Source: BRH-c25 sp012519325 (GTDB lineage Bacteria; Bacillota; Clostridia; Lutisporales; Lutisporaceae). From it: a stretch of DNA of 64,000 nucleotides. The notes beneath the pieces were generated by a model, which saw only the letters and a list, made by a program, of their open reading frames with translations, was not told the DNA's origin and did no database searches. Shown piece after piece: positions 1 through 7,721 of the stretch; position 1 is the stretch's first letter; each line of letters starts with the position of its first letter. The stretch lies in NCBI GenBank assembly GCA_050950645.1, contig JBMNHZ010000001.1, positions 248,001 through 312,000 of the forward strand, written 5' to 3'. The translations under genes were made by a program, and so were the position numbers.

Positions 1-2
1 TC

Positions 3-497
3 AAAAGGAAGCACCTGGAAGAAAAATTTGATTTGATTGCAGATTATATCATCAATTTATACAGCTGGTTTGTTAATGCTGCAAATAAGATGGTCCCCAA
101 GCCGGAGGGAGTAGAGTTTCCAATATGGTGTTCCATTAGCCAGGAATATATGCTAAGGCCCACAGACACTGAGATAGTATATGTCCTGGAGGTGGATGAA
201 TCGGAAATAATATACTTTGACGGCTGTAAGTGGGATTATGTGCTTAACCATCATTATGTACCGAAGGATGATAAGGATATGGAAGAGTATGAAAGGGATA
301 TATCCAGTAAAGGCTTCAGGGATTCATATTCGTTCCTTAATGAGAATACTTCACATTTTTATCCGGAGGAAAGAAAAAGAGTAATGGACAGCTGGATAAG
401 AGTATTTGAGACAGATCAATGGGACCCTTTCAGAATACAGGCAAACATATGGGAGATAAGGCCCGAAATGATAAAGGACATACTTAAAAAGATATAA
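3..497 (+). CDS. DUF3841-like protein, 5' end cut by the window
   Basis: The frame is open from the first bases of the window, so the gene starts upstream and only its last 164 codons are here. A TTG at 33 is probably not the start. The residues IIYFDGCKWDYVLNHHY and the acidic, Trp/Tyr-rich composition resemble the DUF3841 family of small cytoplasmic proteins of unknown function; this is recognition from memory. It ends seven bases before the stop of a converging gene remnant. No membrane segment or catalytic motif is visible and no function can be given. Confidence 0.6.
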   Translation, partial: KRKHLEEKFDLIADYIINLYSWFVNAANKMVPKPEGVEFPIWCSISQEYMLRPTDTEIVYVLEVDESEIIYFDGCKWDYVLNHHYVPKDDKDMEEYERDISSKGFRDSYSFLNENTSHFYPEERKRVMDSWIRVFETDQWDPFRIQANIWEIRPEMIKDILKKI

Positions 498-503
498 CCA
501 TGG

Positions 504-868
504 TTACTCTGCCATTGTTTCCGGGGTATTTTTCTGACAATACTTTGCGACTTTTTCATAAATCTCGTGATATCTGATTTTTTTCTCAGCAGCCCAAAGT
601 GCTTCGAAATTAGACAAGTATTCTCCTTTATACAGGGATAAAAGCTTTTTTGCCTGCTCCTGTCCTGATAAACAGTGAAGGCCTCCAGGGTCTCAATATA
701 TGCCTTCTTCGTCTTGTATCCGGCAAATTCCATCAGTTGTCTTGTAATCTCAGGCTCTATTCCGTTGTCATAAGCAAATTCCAAGACCGGGTCGTAAGCC
801 TTCCGCAGCCTGAAATAATCATAAATCCCATTGTCGTAGCAGAGCTTAAGATAATGCCTTGTCAATAG
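504..868 (-). pseudogene. Remnant of a MalT/SARP-type regulator (BTAD domain)
   Basis: Two frames are needed. From about 868 to 665 the minus strand reads the end of a helical repeat region followed by IETLEAFTVY, which looks like the first strand of a winged-helix domain. From about 665 to 504 another frame reads KKLLSLYKGEYLSNFEALW, typical of a bacterial transcriptional activator domain (BTAD), to a TAA at 504. Most of the winged helix and the start of the BTAD are missing, so this is a deletion plus frameshift, not a single-base error. The upstream end stops abruptly at an SLH fragment on the other strand. Confidence 0.6.
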
Positions 869-869
869 G

Positions 870-1109
870 ATTAATATAGCCAGGCTAAAAGCAGGAATGA
901 AAGAAAATGAAGTAAACAAGGTGCTGGCAGGCTTTACTGACGCAAACAATACTGCCGACTATGCAAAAGCCGGCATCGCTGCCTGTGTGAAAACCGGAAT
1001 AATATCCGGAAGGAGCAAGACAGCACTTGCACCCAAGGATAATATAACAAGAGCGGAGGTTGCTGCTGCTATTCGAGGACTGCTGCAACAGTCCAACCTG
1101 ATAGATTGA
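870..1109 (+). pseudogene. Orphan C-terminal SLH-domain fragment
   Basis: The frame encodes one and a bit S-layer homology repeats: FTD, then YAKAGIAACVKTGIISG, then ITRAEVAAAIRGLL, which is the normal end of an SLH module that anchors surface proteins to cell-wall polymers. There is no signal peptide, no ribosome binding site before the ATG at 897, and the frame runs back into the regulator remnant on the opposite strand. This is best read as the 3' end of a larger surface-protein gene moved here by recombination. Confidence 0.6.
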
Positions 1110-1118
1110 GAAATGAGA

Positions 1119-1156
1119 TGCCAGCTGTCGGACATATTAGGCAGCTGGCACTTATT
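1119..1156 (+). terminator. Terminator after the SLH fragment
   Basis: A perfect 9-bp stem, TGCCAGCTG paired with CAGCTGGCA, is followed by a T-rich run. It probably belonged to the parent surface-protein gene. Confidence 0.6.
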
Positions 1157-1196
1157 TTACTTACAATTTCTTATTATTCTAAACTCTATAGCGAAA

Positions 1197-1230
1197 CAAA
1201 AGCCCGATACCACTATGATACCGGACTTTA
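1197..1230 (-). terminator. Probable terminator of the ytfJ operon
   Basis: An imperfect hairpin with G-U pairs (AAAGTCCGGTATC with GGTATCGGGCTTT on the minus strand) ends in TTTTGTTT just after the ytfJ stop codon. Confidence 0.5.
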
Positions 1231-1239
1231 GCCTTTTAA

Positions 1240-1629
1240 TTATTCACTTTTTTCTTCTGTAGAACAGACTTTTCCTTCCTTCTTGAGCTTGATTTTCTTG
1301 ACTATATCGGGAACCATGGCGATAAGCTTTTCAATACTTGATCTGTCCTTAACGGGAAGCATTGTAACTGCATTTTCTCTGATAACTATCACTGCATCGG
1401 GAGATATTTTGGCACCAACACCCACACCTGTTGCTATTCCGTCGCTGCCCTTCTCGTCCTTTCCGCCGCCGCCTCCTCCGCCGCAGCCAAAGGCTACTGT
1501 GATAATTGGAATCAGTGTTGTTTCGCCAACAGCTATTGGTTCTCCGATGACTGTTTCTGTTTTCAGGAACTTTTCCAGATGGCTGAATAAAGTTTCCAGG
1601 CTTTCATTTACCGGTGTTTTTCCTTCCAT
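1240..1629 (-). CDS. ytfJ: Sporulation protein YtfJ (GerW family)
   Basis: The 129-residue protein fits the Spore_YtfJ family in length and pattern: an N-terminal helical part, the strand GETTLIPI, a long glycine run (about residues 49-56) followed by GVGVGAKISPDAVIVI. Members are spore proteins; in Bacillus GerW is needed for proper germination. The biochemical role is unknown. It is the last gene of an operon after the ECF sigma, anti-sigma and DUF2953 genes, about 75 bp behind DUF2953, an arrangement I recall from other Clostridia. Start ATG at 1629 is preceded by GAGGAGGATTTAAATA. Confidence 0.9.
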   Translation of the reverse strand: MEGKTPVNESLETLFSHLEKFLKTETVIGEPIAVGETTLIPIITVAFGCGGGGGGGKDEKGSDGIATGVGVGAKISPDAVIVIRENAVTMLPVKDRSSIEKLIAMVPDIVKKIKLKKEGKVCSTEEKSE

Positions 1630-1704
1630 TATTTAAATCCTCCTCATAATTATATTCATAATTTGTTTATATTAAATTATTACACCTGCGATTCATAAAA
1701 TGTT

Positions 1705-2361
1705 TCAATTTTTCTTCCTTCTGAACAATATTTTCCTTACGGGTTTTTTCAATGCGGTTTTTATAGTCTGATAAGCCAGACTTCCTACTGTCATACTTCC
1801 TTCAGCACGAAAATCCAAATCTAATACCTCCCGGGTAAAATCAGGATATAAACCAACTCTTGCATTAGGGATTATAGCCTTAATTATAGCTGCAGCACCG
1901 CTGACCATTCCCGTAAGTGACGGATCATCAAAGCCATAAGTTCCGTACAAATGAACATACTTCGGCTTCGCAATATTCAGAACCCTCTTGAAATATCCAA
2001 GAATTTCATTTATTACCGCCTTATCGGTAAGCTCCCTCAGTGACGGCCTTCTTTGCTCCTTCTTCTCCTTCTCCGCTTTTTCCGGCTTCTGCTCAGGCTT
2101 CTCCTTTTTTGTACCTGTTCCTTTGCTTTTCACATTATATGTATTCTTCCCCAATACTTGCAGGGTTATATCAAGGTCCTGCCCCTCTATTTCCGCATTT
2201 ATCCCAAACAGCCGGCCTGCCCAGCTCAGGTTAAGCTGTGTCCTTAGCCCACCGGCAGTAAGAACCTGTCCTCTGTAATTAATGGGTATGATCAGCAGGA
2301 GAGCAGCCAAGCCCAGAAGAAAAAGCAGCACATATAGAAATACTTTAAAAATTATCAGCAT
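1705..2361 (-). CDS. DUF2953 domain membrane protein
   Basis: A 218-residue protein with an N-terminal hydrophobic segment (residues 1-25), a Lys/Glu/Pro-rich linker (about 95-115) and a C-terminal part containing LYGTYGFDDPSLTG, the recognisable core of DUF2953. Function is unknown; members commonly sit beside ytfJ. I place the start at ATG 2361, which overlaps the anti-sigma stop as ATGCTGA and lies behind GGGGG, rather than the TTG at 2376. The overlap suggests translational coupling with the anti-sigma gene. Confidence 0.8.
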   Translation of the reverse strand: MLIIFKVFLYVLLFLLGLAALLLIIPINYRGQVLTAGGLRTQLNLSWAGRLFGINAEIEGQDLDITLQVLGKNTYNVKSKGTGTKKEKPEQKPEKAEKEKKEQRRPSLRELTDKAVINEILGYFKRVLNIAKPKYVHLYGTYGFDDPSLTGMVSGAAAIIKAIIPNARVGLYPDFTREVLDLDFRAEGSMTVGSLAYQTIKTALKKPVRKILFRRKKN

Positions 2362-2786
2362 CGGGTATACCCCCAAAACCTTCTGACTTCTTTTTTAATA
2401 AGATTCCCCGCGAATAAAAGTGCCCTCTTGGTTCCTTTGCTTACAGCCCTGCTTCCGGGAATAAACTTTATGTAATTCATGGGATTGCCCATTATCCTGC
2501 CTCCCATCTTAACTCCACGGTCAAGCATATATTTTAGTTTTTCCCTTTTATTCAGCCCCTTCATGCAGTCGTCAACCAGTGTAGTTATCATAAGCCCCAT
2601 GTCCACGGCCTTTGGCTCGTTATCGAAAAAGCTTTCCAATTCGTTTTCCAGAGCCATTAGAGTTTCAAGCTCATTTCTGCATTCACCGCAGTAATTTATA
2701 TGCTCCTTTAAGAATATCAATTCCAGTGGGTCGATGGTGTTATCGGCATATTTCTGTATGATTTCTCTATCGAATCCGCAGCTCAT
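2355..2786 (-). CDS. Zinc-binding anti-sigma factor (zf-HC2 type)
   Basis: The N-terminus has H-x3-C-x2-C (HINYCGEC, about residues 29-36), the zinc-binding anti-sigma signature that holds an ECF sigma factor inactive. Unlike RsiW-type proteins no transmembrane helix follows; the C-terminus is basic and only weakly hydrophobic, so it may be a soluble redox- or zinc-responsive anti-sigma. Start ATG 2786 lies 6 nt behind GGGAGG and overlaps the sigma gene by 20 bp, as expected for a sigma/anti-sigma pair. Confidence 0.8.
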   Translation of the reverse strand: MSCGFDREIIQKYADNTIDPLELIFLKEHINYCGECRNELETLMALENELESFFDNEPKAVDMGLMITTLVDDCMKGLNKREKLKYMLDRGVKMGGRIMGNPMNYIKFIPGSRAVSKGTKRALLFAGNLIKKEVRRFWGYTRC

Positions 2787-3363
2787 TTCGCACCTCCCGG
2801 TTCCCATCCATTGCTTTTGTAAGTTTTTCCTTTAAAATGTTCCTCGCCCTGTGAATATTCGTTTTTACAGTACCGACAGGCTCTTTCAGGACTGCTGCTA
2901 TTTCTTCATAGCTCAGTCCTTCAAAGTATCTGAGCACCAAAACCATTCTGTGCTTTGGCCTGAGTATCTTCAAGTTTTCTCTTATCAGCCTGCCCAGTTC
3001 CCTGTCAAAGACTTCGGATTCCACATCCTTTGAAGATGCAACTGTCTCTTCAAGAGTCTTATCCTCCTCATTCCCTGCATTCAAAGATATCGTATCATAT
3101 CTGCATGTCCTTTTAAAGTTGAGGCATGTATTCACAGCAATTTTTCTAAACCACGGATGAAATGGCATTTTCGGGTCAAAACTTGAAATATTATTGAACA
3201 CTTTAATATAAACCTCTTGGGCAATATCCAGAGCATCCTGCTCATTTTGCGCATAATTATAGCAAAGCTTATACAGATATCTCTCATACATCTTGAAAAG
3301 CTCTACGAAAGCAGACTTGTCATGCTTCTTGCACCGAGCAATAATGCCGGCTTCTACATGCAC
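2767..3363 (-). CDS. ECF RNA polymerase sigma factor (SigW-like)
   Basis: A 198-residue group 4 sigma factor. Region 2 contains DALDIAQEVYIKVFNNI and the promoter-melting part; region 4 contains LSYEEIAAVLKEPVGTVKTNI, the -35-binding helix-turn-helix. It redirects RNA polymerase to stress promoters. It heads an operon with its anti-sigma, DUF2953 and ytfJ, linking an envelope-stress type regulator to a sporulation protein. Start is GTG 3363 behind GGAGGTGGTGCT. A SigW-like promoter directly upstream suggests autoregulation. Confidence 0.9.
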   Translation of the reverse strand: MHVEAGIIARCKKHDKSAFVELFKMYERYLYKLCYNYAQNEQDALDIAQEVYIKVFNNISSFDPKMPFHPWFRKIAVNTCLNFKRTCRYDTISLNAGNEEDKTLEETVASSKDVESEVFDRELGRLIRENLKILRPKHRMVLVLRYFEGLSYEEIAAVLKEPVGTVKTNIHRARNILKEKLTKAMDGNREVRNELRIR

Positions 3364-3391
3364 AGCACCACCTCCAGGTCATACAATACAC

Positions 3392-3417
3392 TACACAAAA
3401 AACTAGAAAATGTTTCA
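3392..3417 (-). promoter_or_regulatory. Predicted ECF (SigW-type) autoregulatory promoter
   Basis: On the minus strand TGAAAC (3412-3417) is followed after exactly 16 bases by TGTA (3392-3395). The Bacillus SigW consensus is TGAAAC-N16-CGTA. It lies about 30 bp upstream of the sigma gene's GTG, the right distance for self-regulation. Confidence 0.65.
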
Positions 3418-3541
3418 TTTTTTTCTGTTCATTTTTACTGTTAAAAATATATGAAAGGGTAAAGCTATATATATCGTAAAAAGATTTATCCACACAAAAT
3501 CAGCTCAAACAACTAATAATTCATATGAAAGGATGACGCTT

Positions 3542-3961
3542 ATGAAGGTTAAACAAATCATGACCACAGATGTCAGCACTGTTGCACCAAACGATACAGT
3601 TGTCAAAGCCGCATCAATTATGGATCAGCTTAATGTCGGTTCAGTTCCGGTAACTGACGGCAGCAGGGTTGTCGGAATAGTCACCGACAGGGATATAATA
3701 CTTCGGGGAGTTGCAAAAGGTAAAAATCCAAGCCAGAAAATTTCTGAAGTAATGACCTCTGATATCAAATATGCTACTCCGGACATGGATGTCCACACTG
3801 TTGCCGATTTAATGGCTGAAAACCAGGTAAGAAGGCTTCCGGTTGTAGATAATGATAATCTTGTCGGCATCGTAGCAATTGGTGACCTGGCAGTGGAGAA
3901 CATGTTTGAAAATGAAGCCGGTGAAGCACTTCACGATATTTCTATGGGAACCAGGCATTAA
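3542..3961 (+). CDS. CBS-domain pair protein
   Basis: A 139-residue protein made of two CBS motifs: residues about 1-60 (VKQIMTTDVSTVAPNDTV through GIVTDRDI) and about 70-130 (VMTSDIKYATPDMDV through GIVAIGDLA). Such stand-alone Bateman modules bind adenine nucleotides and act as energy or stress sensors, or associate with partner enzymes; no partner is fused here. I choose ATG 3542, 9 nt behind AAAGG, because the ATG at 3533 overlaps that site. It is monocistronic and ends in a clear terminator. Confidence 0.9.
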   Translation: MKVKQIMTTDVSTVAPNDTVVKAASIMDQLNVGSVPVTDGSRVVGIVTDRDIILRGVAKGKNPSQKISEVMTSDIKYATPDMDVHTVADLMAENQVRRLPVVDNDNLVGIVAIGDLAVENMFENEAGEALHDISMGTRH

Positions 3962-3972
3962 TAATTACTTCC

Positions 3973-4000
3973 AATCTCCGGTTTTCCGGAGATTTCTTTC
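3973..4000 (+). terminator. Terminator of the CBS gene
   Basis: AATCTCCGG and CCGGAGATT form a perfect 9-bp stem with a TTTT loop, followed by TTTCTTTC. Confidence 0.85.
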
Positions 4001-4253
4001 TCTGTACACCTTTTAATACTTAACTGCTGCAAGATGCTAGTATTATATTACCACTTATTTTTTCTATAATAAACCTCCAATATGTTTTATAAATATTCCG
4101 CGCTAATTTTGATATATAACAAATTCTGCCTTGCAGTTTCATTACTGCGGCATATGTTTGCATAAAATACGGAATATATTTTCAATAAATAATATTTTTT
4201 CAAAAAATGGGAATCATGTAAGTATTAATCATAGTACCTGAGAGGTGTGCTTT

Positions 4254-4940
4254 TTGCTTATAGTTTTTGTCAGAACACTGATTCTATATTCTTTAATAGT
4301 AATAGTACTTCGTTCTCTGGGAAAAAGACAAATCGGCCAGCTTCAGCCTTCGGAACTGGTTGTTGCATTGGTAATTTCAGATTTGGCGGCAGTTCCCATG
4401 TCAGATGTGGGTATCCCTTTAATTAACGGCATAGTACCTATTATCACACTTTTTATTATGGAAGGGCTTTTATCCTACATATCAATGAAAAGTGAAAGAG
4501 CCAGAGGACTGATAAGCGGTAAGCCCAGCATACTTGTGGAGAGAGGAACGATTATTGAGGAAGAGCTCAGACGGATAAGGTATAACATTAATGATCTCCT
4601 TGAGCAATTGAGGTTAAAGAATTTTTCCAGCATTGAGGATATCAATTATGCCATCCTCGAAACCAGCGGACAGCTCAGTGTTATACCAAAGGAAGAGAAA
4701 GAGCCGGTTACCTTGAAGGACATGAATTTAAAAGCCAAAACCCAGTACCTGCCTGTCACTGTTATAATTGACGGACGGATAATCTCCGATAACCTGTACA
4801 AAATCGGCCTGAGCAAAAACTGGCTCACAGATCAGCTCAAAAAAAACAATATCAAATCATCAAAGGATGTGTTCTTCGCATATTTAAACCCTGAGAGAAA
4901 GTTTGTATACCAGCTCCGGGGAAGCTCTACGAAAAAGTAA
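4254..4940 (+). CDS. YetF/DUF421 family membrane protein
   Basis: The 228-residue protein has the YetF-like layout: hydrophobic helices at about 1-20, 35-52 and 55-75, the conserved GKRQIGQLQPSELVVALVIS between the first and second, then a cytosolic DUF421 domain (ARGLISGKPSILVERG). The family is a conserved inner-membrane group without an assigned activity. I prefer TTG 4254, six bases behind GAGGTG; GTG 4245 sits inside that ribosome binding site. A DUF4363 gene follows after 20 bp, a pairing that recurs in Clostridia. The 250 bp upstream are A/T-rich with no promoter I would commit to. Confidence 0.85.
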   Translation: MLIVFVRTLILYSLIVIVLRSLGKRQIGQLQPSELVVALVISDLAAVPMSDVGIPLINGIVPIITLFIMEGLLSYISMKSERARGLISGKPSILVERGTIIEEELRRIRYNINDLLEQLRLKNFSSIEDINYAILETSGQLSVIPKEEKEPVTLKDMNLKAKTQYLPVTVIIDGRIISDNLYKIGLSKNWLTDQLKKNNIKSSKDVFFAYLNPERKFVYQLRGSSTKK

Positions 4941-4960
4941 TTTCAGAAAGGTGCAGTATA

Positions 4961-5341
4961 ATGAAACCCTTGATAATAATAGTATTTTTTGTCATCTTAA
5001 TTGTGGGCGGAGGTATGTTAACATTGCATGCCTTGAATTCCGAATCCCAAAGGCTTGATGCCAGTCTTTCATCCCTGGAAGAGGACATCAGAAATCAGAA
5101 TTGGGACAGCGCATTGGAGAAACTTGATGAATTCCACAGTAAATGGGATAAGATAAGCTCATTATGGTCAATGCTTGTAGACCATTATGAAATTGATAAC
5201 ATAGAACTGCTTCTCTCACAGCTTGCTTCCTTCGTAAAAAATAAAAATAAGAATGATGCCTTGTCATGTGTTTCCTCATTAAAAACGCTTATTAAGCACA
5301 TACCTGATAAGGAGTCTTTAAGCCTTAAAAACATTTTTTAA
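4961..5341 (+). CDS. DUF4363 family small membrane-anchored protein
   Basis: A 126-residue protein with one N-terminal transmembrane segment (IIIVFFVILIVGGGMLTL, about residues 5-22) and an outside helical domain with repeated WD/WS positions, as in the DUF4363 family. Function is unknown. It sits 20 bp behind the YetF-like gene with its own ribosome binding site (AGAAAGGTG), probably one operon. Its last 17 bp overlap the end of the converging rluA-like gene. Confidence 0.8.
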   Translation: MKPLIIIVFFVILIVGGGMLTLHALNSESQRLDASLSSLEEDIRNQNWDSALEKLDEFHSKWDKISSLWSMLVDHYEIDNIELLLSQLASFVKNKNKNDALSCVSSLKTLIKHIPDKESLSLKNIF

Positions 5342-6215
5342 TCAGTTTCTTCATATCAGAAGGGAGCTCAGCCGAAAAATCCAACATCCTGTTTTCTATG
5401 GGATGGAGCATTTCTATTTTATAGGCATGCAGTGCGTGTCTTTGAATTTTTTCCTGGCTTCCCCCATAAAGTTCATCCCCCAGCAGAGGATGTCCCAGTT
5501 GAGCCATATGTACTCTTATCTGATGTGTTCGTCCTGTTTCCGGCATAATTTCAAGAAGACTATAGTCCTCATACCTTTCAATTACTTTGTAATGTGTAAC
5601 TGCCTCAGCTCCGTCATTTCTCACCACTCTTCTCATGGAATGAAGCCTTTCCCTTGCTATAGGCGCGTCAATAGTGCCTGAATCCGCCTCAAACACACCC
5701 TGAACAACCGCCAGGTATTTTTTTACCGAATTACTCTTGAAGTCTTGTCTGGACATAAGCTGCTGGACATGAGAGCTTTTTGCAAAAATTACAAGGCCGG
5801 AGGTATTTTTATCAAGCCTGTTTACCGGCCTTATGGTTATATTCTTGCCCTTTTCCATCCAATGGTACATGAGGCCGTTTGCCAGGGTGCCCATATAATG
5901 ACACCCGGAGGGATGGGTTGGTATGCCTGCTTCTTTATTGATCACTATAAAATAATCATCTTCAAATACTATATCCAAGGGGATAAATTCAGGGAGTAAG
6001 TTCCCGGAGTTCCGGTCAGGAAACTCAAATTCCACCTTGTCCCCTGTTTTTATTATAACATCTGTATGTGCTTTGCATCCGTTCACCTTCAGCGTACCGG
6101 ACTTTTTTACTTTTACCAGGCCGTTTCTTGACATCATAAGCCTGTTTCTCAGGTAAACTCCCAGCTTTATGCCGTCATTCTCCTTATCTACTATATATGT
6201 ATTATGGCTTTTCAT
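5325..6215 (-). CDS. RluA-family pseudouridine synthase
   Basis: A 296-residue pseudouridine synthase with an N-terminal S4-like RNA-binding part (about 15-85) and the RluA catalytic motif PVNRLDKNTSGLVIFAKS, in which the Asp of RLD is the catalytic residue. GRTHQIRVHMAQLGHPLLGD near the C-terminus completes the family pattern. It isomerises uridine in rRNA or tRNA; which site cannot be said. Start ATG 6215 lies 8 nt behind GGAGTG. A frameshifted paralog ends eight bases upstream, so the two look like a tandem duplication. Confidence 0.9.
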   Translation of the reverse strand: MKSHNTYIVDKENDGIKLGVYLRNRLMMSRNGLVKVKKSGTLKVNGCKAHTDVIIKTGDKVEFEFPDRNSGNLLPEFIPLDIVFEDDYFIVINKEAGIPTHPSGCHYMGTLANGLMYHWMEKGKNITIRPVNRLDKNTSGLVIFAKSSHVQQLMSRQDFKSNSVKKYLAVVQGVFEADSGTIDAPIARERLHSMRRVVRNDGAEAVTHYKVIERYEDYSLLEIMPETGRTHQIRVHMAQLGHPLLGDELYGGSQEKIQRHALHAYKIEMLHPIENRMLDFSAELPSDMKKLIKKCF

Positions 6216-6222
6216 GTTCTTT

Positions 6223-7111
6223 TCACTCCAATTCAAGCCTGGACAAAAGCAACCGGATATCCTCCGGAAGCGCTGCATGAAGCTTAAGAATACTGCCTCC
6301 GACAGGGTGAACCAACTCCATGTCTGATGCGTGTAATGCCTGTCTTCCGATAATACGGCTTTCTCTTCCATATAGAATATCCCCTACAATAGGATGTCCC
6401 AGAAAGCTGAAATGGACTCTTATTTGATGAGTCCTGCCCGTTAGAAGCTCCAGGCGGACCAGGAATGGCCCTTGCCCTTTTTTAATGTATCGTACACGGT
6501 AACTGCCTGCTGCCCGTCGTTTCTTACCTTTCGCCTTATGGAATCTGCTTCGTCCTTTCCAATAGGCTTGTCAATGACTCCCTTTTCCGGTTCAGCTATT
6601 CCTTCAACGACTGCTGTATAGAATTTTCTTATTCTCCCTGCCCTCATCATTTCATTAAGCCTGCCATGCACCAGCCCGTTCTTTGGAATCACAACAATTC
6701 CTGAGGTATTCATGTCCAGCCTGTTCAAAAGTCGCAGCGATGCTTCCTCGCCCTTTCCGGCAAATAATTAGCTGCCCCATTAAGCAGGGTTCCTGCCGGA
6801 TGCCTGGGTGTGGGGTGCACCAGCATATATGAGGGCTTGTTAACCGCCAGGAGGTATTCATCTTCATATATTATATCTAGCTTGATATCTTCCGGAACTA
6901 TATCTTTTCTCCCACCGCCAGGCAAATCAACTTCAAGAATATCCCCGTCCTTGACCTTCTCATCCCTGTATGCCGGTTTTCCGTTTATGCATACTCTTTT
7001 ATCCTTGAAAAGCTTCTTTATCTGTCTGGAAGAAAATCCGAGAGATTCCGACATGTAAGCACCGACAAATACACTTCCTCCACTGTGCCTTATCTCATAT
7101 TTGCTTTGCAT
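6223..7111 (-). pseudogene. Second RluA-family pseudouridine synthase, two -1 frameshifts
   Basis: All parts of an RluA protein are present but spread over three frames: S4 domain and LLNGAANYLPE (7111-6755), NRLDMNTSGIVVIPKNG to GHS (6750-6462), then the GRTHQIRVHFSFLGHP motif to a TGA at 6223. The reading is restored by one extra A in the A-run at about 6755 and one extra C at about 6462. Both lesions are single-base losses in short homopolymers, which may be sequencing error; otherwise it is a recent pseudogene. Start ATG 7111. Confidence 0.85.
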
Positions 7112-7172
7112 TCCAACGTCCCGCTATGCTTAATTATTTGCTTTTGCTCTTAAATTATAGCATAAAAGAAAG

Positions 7173-7200
7173 TGTAAAAAAAATCGGCTTGCGCCGATTT
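7173..7200 (-). terminator. Terminator of the 53-codon gene
   Basis: AAATCGGC and GCCGATTT pair around a 4-base loop and are followed on the minus strand by TTTTTTTACAC. Confidence 0.85.
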
Positions 7201-7207
7201 CTTCGTT

Positions 7208-7369
7208 TTAGATTATTGGATTAGATGCTGTATAACATTCAGTTTTTACATTATTGGATTTTGCTTTTTGTATTACCTTGTTATTATCCAATGCTTTCTG
7301 AATCTTGAGCAACTTCTCCAACTTCTTATAGGACTTCAGGTTCGAAAGTAATACTTTATTATTATCCAT
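7208..7369 (-). CDS. Small protein of 53 residues, unknown
   Basis: Start ATG 7369 lies behind AAAGAGGTGGAATT and the gene ends in a strong terminator, so it looks like a genuine monocistronic gene. The product has a Lys/Leu-rich amphipathic N-terminal helix (SNLKSYKKLEKLLKIQKAL) and a short polar tail with one Cys, ending CYTASNPII. It has no signal peptide. A charged leader followed by a Cys/Thr/Ser tail is reminiscent of a peptide precursor, but no maturation enzyme is nearby, so I do not assign a function. Confidence 0.6.
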   Translation of the reverse strand: MDNNKVLLSNLKSYKKLEKLLKIQKALDNNKVIQKAKSNNVKTECYTASNPII

Positions 7370-7721
7370 AATTCCACCTCTTTCTTTCAAATTTGGTTGT
7401 GATAATAATAAATTTTTGCTTTCTCTCTTAATCGATACCCCGGATGATATATGAAGGTACTGTATACACAACCTAAATCTGTCACTTATACATTGTCACA
7501 ATAACATCGAAGTTTTTCTAATTATATTATAACCTATTTTAATTGCAATTTCTTGCAAATAAACTCTGCTAAAACATGATTATTCATTCTAATCCACACC
7601 TATTCTTTATTATTCAAGATAGTCGGCAAAATTTACCGGAACTCTTCCGTATTCGGCTATTTTCCTTATGTGTTCATTTCAGTTTCCTTGAAGGCCTGCT
7701 TTGCCGGCGCACTTTTATACG
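7370..7721. other. Intergenic region without a recognised gene
   Basis: The first 190 bases are A/T-rich and hold the upstream region of the 53-codon gene; I see no convincing promoter. Between 7620 and 7720 there are short hairpins (CGGAAGAGTTCCG; GCCGGCAAAGCAGGC) downstream of the methyltransferase gene, but no T-run. Nothing else is recognisable. Confidence 0.4.

Noticed and set aside
416..949. Single 177-codon minus-strand frame
   Set aside because: It only strings together parts of a decayed regulator in a frame that leaves the real coding sequence; its upstream part overlaps the SLH fragment.
3452..3478. Firm call of an ECF promoter for the CBS gene
   Set aside because: The -35 box is not TGAAAC and the spacer is 17, so it is kept only as a hypothesis in the findings.
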